DNA from: Castellaniella sp. UBA6218
GTDB taxonomy: Bacteria; Pseudomonadota; Gammaproteobacteria; Burkholderiales; Burkholderiaceae_B
Direction: 5' to 3'
NCBI GenBank assembly: GCA_002421865.1
Contig: DISE01000012.1
Coordinates: forward strand, 812 to 12,188
Length of the DNA: 11,377 nucleotides
This document shows positions 6,896-11,377 of this stretch, piece after piece. Both the position numbers and the translations under genes were made by a program. Position 1 is the stretch's first letter, and the number at the start of each line of letters is the position of its first letter. The notes under the pieces are model-generated. The model was given only the letters and a program-made list of their open reading frames with translations, was not told the origin of the DNA and ran no database searches.

Positions 6896-7375
6896 ATGAT
6901 GCCTATCGACGACCTGGACAGGACAGATCGCCTGATCCTGACGCATCTGCAGCGCGACGGCCGGATCAGCAATCAGGATCTGGCGCAGCGGGTGGCCCTG
7001 TCTCCCAGCCCCTGCCTGCGCCGTGTCAAGCGCCTGGAGGACCAGGGCTACATCCGCCGTTACGTTGCGCTGGCGGATCCTGAAAAACTGGGTCTGGGCC
7101 TGCTGGCCTACGTTTTCGTCCGCCTGGACAAATCGCACCGCGCCGAGCACGGTGCCATGTCCGCATTCGCCCGGGACGTCCAGAGCTGGTCGGAAGTCGT
7201 CCAGTGCTATGCCATGTCGGGCGACATGGATTACCTGCTGCGGGTCCAGGTCCAGGATCTGGCGGCCTTCTCCCGTTTCGCGATGGACACGCTGATGCGG
7301 CATCCGGCCGTTGTCGATATACGCAGCAGTTTCGCGTTGCAGTCCATCAAGGAAACGACTGAACTGCCGACCTGA
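6896..7375 (+). CDS. Lrp/AsnC-family transcriptional regulator, divergent from hppD
   Basis: The product is a 159-aa DNA-binding regulator. The N-terminal winged HTH (about residues 6-58) includes LDRTDRLILTHLQRDGRISN, DLAQRVALSPSPCLRRVKRL and GYIRRYVALAD. The RAM effector-binding and oligomerisation domain (about 65-145) has LAYVFVRLD, VVQCYAMSGDMDYLLRVQV and HPAVVDIRSSFALQSIK. SPSPCLRRVKRLE is the typical recognition-helix pattern of the family. Two adjacent ATG codons (6896, 6899) could start it, with only a weak GAG upstream. The divergent arrangement with hppD makes control of tyrosine catabolism likely, with an aromatic amino acid or keto acid as possible effector. That role is inferred from position only. 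Confidence 0.93.
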   Translation: MMPIDDLDRTDRLILTHLQRDGRISNQDLAQRVALSPSPCLRRVKRLEDQGYIRRYVALADPEKLGLGLLAYVFVRLDKSHRAEHGAMSAFARDVQSWSEVVQCYAMSGDMDYLLRVQVQDLAAFSRFAMDTLMRHPAVVDIRSSFALQSIKETTELPT

Positions 7376-7420
7376 TCCTTGGACCCGGGCGGGCGGCGGA
7401 CCGGATATGGCGTGCTTTCA

Positions 7421-7457
7421 ATAGTTGATTGCTATTGAAAAAAGAGCAATATTCAAT
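7421..7457. promoter_or_regulatory. OxyR-type binding site upstream of catalase
   Basis: The four-element OxyR pattern ATAG-N7-CTAT-N7-ATAG-N7-CTAT is matched with exact spacing. ATAG is at 7421-7424 and CTAT at 7432-7435 (both perfect). AGAG is at 7443-7446 and CAAT at 7454-7457 (one mismatch each). The 37-bp box ends immediately before the position expected for the catalase -35, which is where OxyR activates transcription. OxyR is a LysR-family peroxide sensor that controls catalase genes in many proteobacteria. No oxyR gene is in the window. Confidence 0.8.
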
Positions 7458-7486
7458 TTTATTTATCAAAAGGACTCCGTTAGACT
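7458..7486 (+). promoter_or_regulatory. Predicted catalase promoter
   Basis: A weak -35 (TTTATT, 7458-7463), 17-bp spacing and a -10 of TAGACT (7481-7486) directly follow the OxyR box. This predicts a start near 7493 and a leader of about 80 nt. The poor -35 with a factor site abutting it is the usual design of OxyR-activated promoters. Confidence 0.5.
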
Positions 7487-7501
7487 GTCTTCCATGAGGG
7501 G

Positions 7502-7521
7502 CGCGGTGCATGGGCGCCGCG
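7502..7521 (+). other. GC-rich hairpin in the catalase 5' leader
   Basis: CGCGGTGC (7502-7509) pairs with GCGCCGCG (7514-7521) through 8 pairs (one G-U) around an ATGG loop. It lies near the predicted 5' end of the catalase mRNA, about 50 nt before the start codon. It leaves the AGGAG Shine-Dalgarno exposed. It may stabilise the transcript, though chance structure is possible at this GC content. Confidence 0.4.
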
Positions 7522-7572
7522 ATTTCCCCGACCTGGCGCCGTTCATGCGACGCCACCGCACAGGAGATGTTC

Positions 7573-9009
7573 ATGAAGAAACTGACCACCGCCGCCGGCG
7601 CGCCCGTCACCGACAACCAGAACATCCAGACGGCGGGTCCGCGCGGTCCGGCCCTGCTCCAGGACGTCTGGCTGCTCGAAAAGCTGGCCCATTTCGACCG
7701 CGAGGTGATCCCCGAGCGGCGCATGCACGCCAAGGGCGCGGGCGCCTACGGTACCTTTACAGTCACCCACGACATCACCCGTTACACCCGCGCCGCGCTG
7801 TTCTCCGGGATCGGCAAGCGGACCCCGATGTTCGCCCGTTTTTCCACGGTCGCCGGCGAACGTGGCGCGGCCGACGCCGAGCGTGACATCCGTGGCATCG
7901 CCATGAAGTTCTACACCGAGCAAGGCAACTGGGATCTGGTCGGCAACAACACACCGGTGTTCTTTTTCCGCGATCCGCTCAAATTCCCCGACCTGAATCA
8001 CGCGGTCAAGCGCGACCCGGGCACAGGCATGCGCAGTGCCCAGAACAACTGGGAATTCTGGACCGGCCTGCCCGAGGCGCTGCACCAGATCACCATCGTC
8101 ATGAGCGATCGCGGCATCCCGTCCGATTACCGTCACATGCATCTGTTCGGCAGCCATACCTTCAGTCTCATCAACGCCGCCAACGAGCGATTCTGGGTGA
8201 AGTTCCATTTCAAGTCGCAGCAGGGTATCCGCAACCTGACCGACGCCCAGGCCGCCGAACTGATCGGCCGGGATCGCGAAAGCTCGCAGCGTGATCTGTA
8301 TGACAGCATCGCCAAAGGCGAATTCCCGCGTTGGACGCTGTTCATCCAGGTCATGCCCGAGAAGGACGCTGGCAACTACCATCTGAACCCCTTCGATCTG
8401 ACCAAGGTCTGGCCGCACGGCGACTATCCCATGATCGAGGTCGGCGTCCTGGAATTGAATCGCAACCCGGAGAACTTCTTCGCCGAAGTCGAGCAGGCCG
8501 CCTTCACCCCGGCCAACGTCGTCCCGGGCATCGGCTTTTCGCCGGACCGCATGCTGCAGGCGCGCCTGTTTTCCTATGGCGATGCCCAGCGCTACCGCCT
8601 CGGGGTGAATCATCATCAGATCCCGGTCAATGCACCGCGCTGCCCATTCCACAGCTATCACCGGGACGGCGCAATGCGGGTGGATGGCAACCACGGCGGC
8701 CTGACGGGCAATGAACCCAACCTTTCAGGCGAATGGGCCGAGCAGCCCGATTACCGCGAGCCGCCGCTCAGCCTGGAAGGCGCGGCCGACCACTGGAATC
8801 ACCGCGAGGACACGGATTACTTCTCGCAACCGGGCGCGCTGTTCCGTCTGATGACGCCTGAACAGAGGCAGGCGCTGTTCGACAACACGGCCCGCGCCAT
8901 CGCCGGGGTCTCCCCGGAAGTGCAGGCTCGCCACATCCATCATTGCACCCAGGCGGATCCAGCCTATGGCGCGGGGGTGGCCGCTGCCATCCAAGCCCTG
9001 CGGGTGTAA
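7573..9009 (+). CDS. katA: Monofunctional heme catalase (small-subunit type)
   Basis: The enzyme turns hydrogen peroxide into water and oxygen. The 478-aa protein is the length of small-subunit (clade 3-like) catalases, with no C-terminal flavodoxin-like domain. Features in order are the catalytic His in ERRMHAKGAGAYG (H52), FSTVAGERGAADAERDIRGI, the catalytic Asn in DLVGNNTPVFFFRDP (N125/N126), and the heme-ligand Tyr in RLFSYGDAQRYRLG (Y335). NHHQIPVNAPRCPFHSYHRDG and a helical C-terminus follow. No signal peptide is seen, so it is probably cytoplasmic. The ATG at 7573 has AGGAG 6 nt upstream. The frame is open further upstream (ATG 7510), but those residues look non-coding and contain the leader hairpin. 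The upstream OxyR box implies induction by peroxide. The symbol katA is by similarity of type. Confidence 0.96.
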   Translation: MKKLTTAAGAPVTDNQNIQTAGPRGPALLQDVWLLEKLAHFDREVIPERRMHAKGAGAYGTFTVTHDITRYTRAALFSGIGKRTPMFARFSTVAGERGAADAERDIRGIAMKFYTEQGNWDLVGNNTPVFFFRDPLKFPDLNHAVKRDPGTGMRSAQNNWEFWTGLPEALHQITIVMSDRGIPSDYRHMHLFGSHTFSLINAANERFWVKFHFKSQQGIRNLTDAQAAELIGRDRESSQRDLYDSIAKGEFPRWTLFIQVMPEKDAGNYHLNPFDLTKVWPHGDYPMIEVGVLELNRNPENFFAEVEQAAFTPANVVPGIGFSPDRMLQARLFSYGDAQRYRLGVNHHQIPVNAPRCPFHSYHRDGAMRVDGNHGGLTGNEPNLSGEWAEQPDYREPPLSLEGAADHWNHREDTDYFSQPGALFRLMTPEQRQALFDNTARAIAGVSPEVQARHIHHCTQADPAYGAGVAAAIQALRV

Positions 9010-9026
9010 GAGGCAAGCGGCGCGGG

Positions 9027-9051
9027 GGCGTCGGGGGGCATTCCCGACGCC
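9027..9051 (+). terminator. Strong hairpin after the catalase gene, possible terminator
   Basis: GGCGTCGGG (9027-9035) and CCCGACGCC (9043-9051) form a perfect 9-bp GC-rich stem with a 7-nt loop, 18 nt after the catalase stop. No T-tract follows. It could protect the 3' end or act with Rho rather than as a classic intrinsic terminator. Confidence 0.5.
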
Positions 9052-9097
9052 TGGCCGAGCCCGGGTGCCGCCGCATGTTCATTTGGACAGTCATCAA

Positions 9098-9131
9098 ACG
9101 ATTTGACGATTTGCAATATGTCGTTTAGTAT
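9098..9131 (+). promoter_or_regulatory. Promoter and candidate operator of the ArsR-family gene
   Basis: TTGACG (9103-9108), a 17-bp spacer and TAGTAT (9126-9131) form a good sigma-70 promoter. The predicted start falls on or next to the ATG at 9138, so the mRNA appears leaderless, and no Shine-Dalgarno is seen. A tandem perfect 8-bp repeat ACGATTTG-ACGATTTG (9098-9113) overlaps the -35. Its GATTTG core recurs in the dyad before the MFS gene, which suggests autorepression by the encoded protein. Confidence 0.55.
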
Positions 9132-9137
9132 CTCCGC

Positions 9138-9440
9138 ATGGATCTGGATCTGGCTCTCAAAGCGCTCGACAATGCCCACCGTCGCGCCGTGCTGTCGGCG
9201 ATGCGGGACCCGCGCGGGCACTTCAATCCCAGCGCCGGGATCGACCCCGTGACCGACGGAGTCTGCGTATTGCAGATTTCCGAACTCCTGGGCGTCAATC
9301 AGTCCACGGCCTCCACTTACATGTCGATCTTGCGCGACGCGGGCCTGGTCAAGGCTGCACGGGTCGGAAAATACACGCTCTACAAACGTGACGAGCAGGC
9401 CGTGGCCGCGGTGGCCTCGGCGATCATCCGGGATCTCTAG
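9138..9440 (+). CDS. ArsR-family winged-helix transcriptional repressor
   Basis: The product is a 100-aa single-domain regulator. The winged helix-turn-helix covers about residues 45-85: LQISELLGVNQSTASTYMSI as helix-turn-helix, then LRDAGLVKAARVGKYTLYKR as the last helix part and wing. The N-terminal LALKALDNAHRRAVLSAMRD is the usual first helix of the family. There is one cysteine (C43) and no CVCxxC-type metal site, so a non-metal ligand or a redox signal is more likely than arsenic or zinc. An insertion with PRGHFNPSAGIDPVTDGV lies before the HTH. The MFS gene begins 75 nt after the stop, and the two promoter regions share half-sites, so this is probably its local repressor. The start appears leaderless. 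Confidence 0.88.
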   Translation: MDLDLALKALDNAHRRAVLSAMRDPRGHFNPSAGIDPVTDGVCVLQISELLGVNQSTASTYMSILRDAGLVKAARVGKYTLYKRDEQAVAAVASAIIRDL

Positions 9441-9491
9441 AGGCGCTGAACGATCGCCATGGGGCGGCGGTCCGCTCTCATATATCGACAA

Positions 9492-9514
9492 ATTTCAAAT
9501 CATAGATTTGTAAT
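9492..9514. promoter_or_regulatory. Near-perfect dyad before the MFS gene, candidate operator
   Basis: CAAATC (9496-9501) and GATTTG (9505-9510) are separated by ATA. The symmetry continues outward, with ATT at 9492-9494 pairing with AAT at 9512-9514 across one T-T mismatch. Nine of ten arm positions match. It ends 1 bp before the preferred MFS ATG. The half-site GATTTG also occurs twice at the promoter of the adjacent ArsR-family gene. Binding would block transcription or access to the start. The promoter itself is unclear: TATATC at 9481-9486 is a weak -10 candidate without a good -35. Confidence 0.6.
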
Positions 9515-9515
9515 C

Positions 9516-10697
9516 ATGAAAATTCCCCTCCAATACCAGATTCTCTTGCTTGCCATGACGACATTCGTCGCGGGAGCCAATGAATACATTCTGGCCGGCA
9601 TCCTGGATCTGGTGGCTCCGGGGCTGGGCGCCCCGGTCGCGCTGACCGGCCAGTTGATTACGCTTTACGCCTTTGTCTATGGCATGGGCGTGCCTGTCGT
9701 GGTCGCATTGACCAGCCATATCGGAAGACGCTCGGTCGTGATCGCCGCGATGCTCATCTATGGATTCGCCAGCCTGCTCACATTGCTGGTGCACGATTTC
9801 TGGACTTTCGTCCCCCTCCGCATCCTCCAGGCACTGTCGGGCGGCACGGCCGTCGTCACCGCCCTGTCCGCGGCCGCCGCGCTGGCGGGTTCCCGGCGCC
9901 AGGGGCGGGCCATCGCGACGGTCATCATGGGGTTCACGGCGTCCCTGATCGTGGCCGTCCCGCTTGGCCGGGAGATCGCGTTGCGGTTCGGCTGGCATAC
10001 AGTCTTTCCGCTGGTCGGGCTGCTGAGTCTGGCGGTGGCGCTGAGCCATTGGTTCGTCCTGCCCGCCCTGAGCCCCGCGGCCTCCATCCCGTTGCGGGCG
10101 CAGCTTGCGCTGCTCCGACGCCCCGCCGTGCTCGGGGGGCTCATGGTGACGGTGCTCTGGATGGCGGGGTATGTCATGACCTACAGTTTTCTGACGCCTT
10201 ACCTGATCGATGTCCAGCATCTTCCCGGGGCTTCGATCAGTCCGGTCCTGTTGATGTTCGGGCTGGCCAGTCTCGTCGGTTCACGGCTCGGCGGCAGTCG
10301 CACGGATCGATACGGCTTCCACTCCACGCTCGTCGCGGCGAAACTCCTGCAGATGGTCTTTCTGATTGCTCTGCCGCTGGTGGCCTGGCTGTGGACTGGC
10401 TCTTTGTATGCGGTGGCTGCCGTGTTGGCGCTGTGGTCCGCGTCCGCGTGGGCGGCGGGACCCGCCCAGCAGATCAGGGCGGCGGCGCTCGTCCCGGGGG
10501 CCCGGGGCGTCCTGGTCGGCTTGAATCAGTCGAGCATGCAGATAGGCATCGCGGCGGGTACGGCGCTCGGGGGCATGTTCGCGCAGACCCTGGGGCTGGC
10601 GGCACTACCCTGGCTGTCTGTCGCCATGATTCTGGCCTCCCTGCTTTTGATGGGCTTTCGCAGACGCGCATCCACCATGGATCCTGCAATTTCATGA
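9516..10697 (+). CDS. MFS drug/metabolite efflux transporter (DHA1-like)
   Basis: This 393-aa inner-membrane protein has about 12 hydrophobic segments and belongs to the major facilitator superfamily, most like DHA1 (AraJ/YdhP-type) exporters. The first segment contains TFVAGANEYILAGILDLVAP. A motif-A variant (SHIGRRSVVI) sits in the loop 2-3 position at about 67-76. RILQALSGGTAVVTALSAAA is the TM4 motif-B region and GFTASLIVAVPLGREIALRF resembles the antiporter motif C in TM5. The ATG at 9516 is preferred. An in-frame ATG at 9459 would add 19 residues using rare codons (ATA, CGA, AGA) and would place the dyad inside the coding region. No clear Shine-Dalgarno is seen for either. The substrate is unknown. 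Control by the adjacent ArsR-family protein is inferred. Confidence 0.9.
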   Translation: MKIPLQYQILLLAMTTFVAGANEYILAGILDLVAPGLGAPVALTGQLITLYAFVYGMGVPVVVALTSHIGRRSVVIAAMLIYGFASLLTLLVHDFWTFVPLRILQALSGGTAVVTALSAAAALAGSRRQGRAIATVIMGFTASLIVAVPLGREIALRFGWHTVFPLVGLLSLAVALSHWFVLPALSPAASIPLRAQLALLRRPAVLGGLMVTVLWMAGYVMTYSFLTPYLIDVQHLPGASISPVLLMFGLASLVGSRLGGSRTDRYGFHSTLVAAKLLQMVFLIALPLVAWLWTGSLYAVAAVLALWSASAWAAGPAQQIRAAALVPGARGVLVGLNQSSMQIGIAAGTALGGMFAQTLGLAALPWLSVAMILASLLLMGFRRRASTMDPAIS

Positions 10698-10714
10698 CGG
10701 TTCGATGACATCAT

Positions 10715-10744
10715 TTGCACGCCATTGAAAAAGCGTGCTATAGT
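10715..10744 (+). promoter_or_regulatory. Possible far-upstream rRNA operon promoter (extended -10)
   Basis: TTGCAC (10715-10720), an 18-bp spacer and TATAGT (10739-10744) are preceded by TGC, giving an extended -10 pattern. It lies about 200 bp upstream of the strong rrn promoter and no protein gene follows, so it may be a third promoter of the rRNA operon or drive a short RNA. The -35 match is modest. Confidence 0.45.
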
Positions 10745-10914
10745 TTCGCTTCTTCGCCGCCAGGCACCCGGGTTAACCCTAGGTCTTACGGTTTTACCGA
10801 AAGACTCAGATAGAAACCGGGGGCAGGCAGAAGCTGACGGATTTGCAGGCCTCTGGCCCGATCCGCAAGCGGGGCCGGCAGCGAGGACGGCGGCGACGCC
10901 GGGCAGTAAGGGGC
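10745..10914 (+). other. Non-coding spacer with hairpins upstream of the main rrn promoters
   Basis: No believable gene is seen here. A hairpin at 10783-10805 pairs GTCTT with AAGAC and CGGT with ACCG around one A-A mismatch and a TTT loop. A GC-rich hairpin at 10855-10876 pairs GGCC with GGCC and CCGC with GCGG, with a 4-nt bulge. A 10-bp palindrome GGGTTAACCC lies at 10770-10779. None has a T-tract. If the promoter at 10715-10744 is real, these fold in its transcript. Confidence 0.4.
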
Positions 10915-10943
10915 TTGACATTGAAATGCTGATGTGTTTTAAT
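10915..10943 (+). promoter_or_regulatory. rRNA operon promoter P1
   Basis: A perfect -35 TTGACA (10915-10920), a 17-bp spacer and -10 TTTAAT (10938-10943, 5 of 6) are followed by a GC-rich discriminator (TCGGGCTCG). Such discriminators are typical of stringently controlled rRNA promoters. The predicted start is near 10950. Confidence 0.8.
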
Positions 10944-11057
10944 TTCGGGCTCGACAACGAGGCATGAAGGCCTTGTCGGTCAAGGTGGTTGCGGGATGTT
11001 CGGTGTGATTTGAACGAAGTTCGGGTCAATCAGAAACAAACCGATAAAACAGCCCAC

Positions 11058-11086
11058 TTGACACGGCGTAAAAAGTTCTTCATAAT
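11058..11086 (+). promoter_or_regulatory. rRNA operon promoter P2
   Basis: A perfect -35 TTGACA (11058-11063), a 17-bp spacer and -10 CATAAT (11081-11086, 5 of 6) place the start near 11093. An A-rich stretch (about 11032-11049) just upstream could act as an UP element. It lies 143 bp after P1, and the boxB/boxA signals begin just downstream. Confidence 0.82.
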
Positions 11087-11094
11087 CTCGTTTC

Positions 11095-11124
11095 TCTGCT
11101 TCACGCAGAATTGCTCTTTAAAAA
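11095..11124 (+). promoter_or_regulatory. rRNA antitermination signals boxB-like hairpin and boxA
   Basis: A short hairpin TCTGC-TTCAC-GCAGA (11095-11109) is followed 2 nt later by TGCTCTTTAAAAA (11112-11124). The latter closely matches the rrn boxA core TGCTCTTTAACA. BoxA binds NusB-S10 (NusE), which lets RNA polymerase resist Rho across the long non-translated rRNA transcript. Position right after P2 is as expected. Confidence 0.82.
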
Positions 11125-11346
11125 CTTAACAGCCGATAAGTGTGGGCGCTTGATGACAAGCGGCGCTGACCGGATCGACAGGTTCTCACGAGCCGATCGA
11201 ACCCCGGAGAAGCAAAGCAATACACAAGTGCTCATGCATACAGAAATGAAGAAGTAAGGTTTTAATTAACCAGACTTCGTCTTTCTTTGAGCATAGCGAC
11301 GTATGAACCGACCTTTATTGGTTGAGGAAATACGATTACAGGAATT
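11125..11346 (+). other. Structured 5' leader of the rRNA precursor
   Basis: This is the rest of the external leader between boxA and mature 16S rRNA. Visible foldings are CGCTTG-ATGA-CAAGCG (11147-11162); a longer stem using CCGG and GGTTC against GAACC and CCGG (about 11169-11207); and GGTT-TTAATT-AACC (11258-11271). There is also a long-range pair TGCTCA (11229-11234) with TGAGCA (11288-11293). Part of the region must form the RNase III stem with sequence downstream of 16S, which is not in the window. No protein gene is seen. Confidence 0.75.
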
Positions 11347-11377
11347 GAACTGAAGAGTTTGATCCTGGCTCAGATTG
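11347..11377 (+). rRNA. rrs: 16S ribosomal RNA, first ~31 nt (cut by window edge)
   Basis: The sequence GAACTGAAGAGTTTGATCCT and the following GGCTCAGATTG match the conserved 5' end of bacterial 16S rRNA (the classic 27F primer region). The mature 5' end is placed by alignment with E. coli AAATTGAAGAGTTTG and may be off by one or two nt. The gene continues beyond the window. Confidence 0.97.

Noticed and set aside
7543..8694. Minus-strand open frame of 383 codons opposite the catalase
   Set aside because: The catalase on the plus strand has all catalytic motifs. The antisense frame shows no recognisable domain and no ribosome-binding site.
9485..9514. TCGACA-18-TGTAAT as MFS promoter
   Set aside because: Both hexamers match 5 of 6, but the predicted start near 9521 falls inside the coding sequence after the preferred ATG. 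No suitable later start exists.
9459..9515. Earlier MFS start codon
   Set aside because: The added 19 codons include rare ATA, CGA and AGA and contain the dyad. The protein's first membrane segment begins properly after the ATG at 9516.
10725..10744. TTGAAA as -35 for the TATAGT element
   Set aside because: The spacer would be only 8 bp. TTGCAC at 18 bp is the workable choice.
10725..10967. 80-codon plus-strand open frame before the rRNA operon
   Set aside because: It covers the rrn P1 promoter and hairpins, has no Shine-Dalgarno and no family resemblance.

Overview
This is a GC-rich, gene-dense chromosomal stretch from a betaproteobacterium. Burkholderiales, and probably Alcaligenaceae (Bordetella/Achromobacter/Castellaniella-like), is the best guess. 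That rests on protein character, on the zapA-6S RNA arrangement, and on an rRNA leader of Burkholderiales type; no search was run. The content is mostly core genome. There is no mobile element, CRISPR array or obvious island.

Left part (1..3560). The 5' end of proS (minus) diverges from rppH (plus). rppH is followed by a small coiled-coil, ZapB-like gene and zapA, a cell-division pair. Directly after zapA lies a 6S RNA gene (ssrS) that was recognised from sequence and folding, followed by a strong intrinsic terminator. That terminator sits only 14 nt before the start of a periplasmic SIMPL/DUF541 protein gene. The SIMPL gene converges on lgt (minus, lipoprotein maturation) and their coding ends overlap by 44 bp.

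Middle part (3600..6760). A secreted cytochrome c-551-type protein and msrA form a short plus-strand pair. They face a minus-strand pair: hppD (4-hydroxyphenylpyruvate dioxygenase, tyrosine catabolism) followed by a nucleoside-recognition/gate-domain membrane protein. An Lrp/AsnC regulator is divergent from hppD, with an A/T-rich inverted repeat in the shared intergenic region, and is a candidate regulator of hppD.

Right part (7376..11377). A monofunctional heme catalase is preceded by a near-consensus OxyR box that abuts the predicted -35. Next comes an ArsR-family repressor with an apparently leaderless start, then a DHA1-type MFS exporter. The two promoter regions share GATTTG/CAAATC half-sites, so this looks like a self-contained repressor-efflux unit. 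The window ends with a ribosomal RNA operon: two strong tandem promoters, a possible third upstream, boxB/boxA antitermination signals, a structured leader, and the first ~31 nt of 16S rRNA.

I found no wholly novel system. The observations most worth a second look are regulatory: the 6S terminator that almost touches the SIMPL ribosome-binding site, the OxyR box, the shared operators of the ArsR-MFS unit, and the hppD/Lrp intergenic region.
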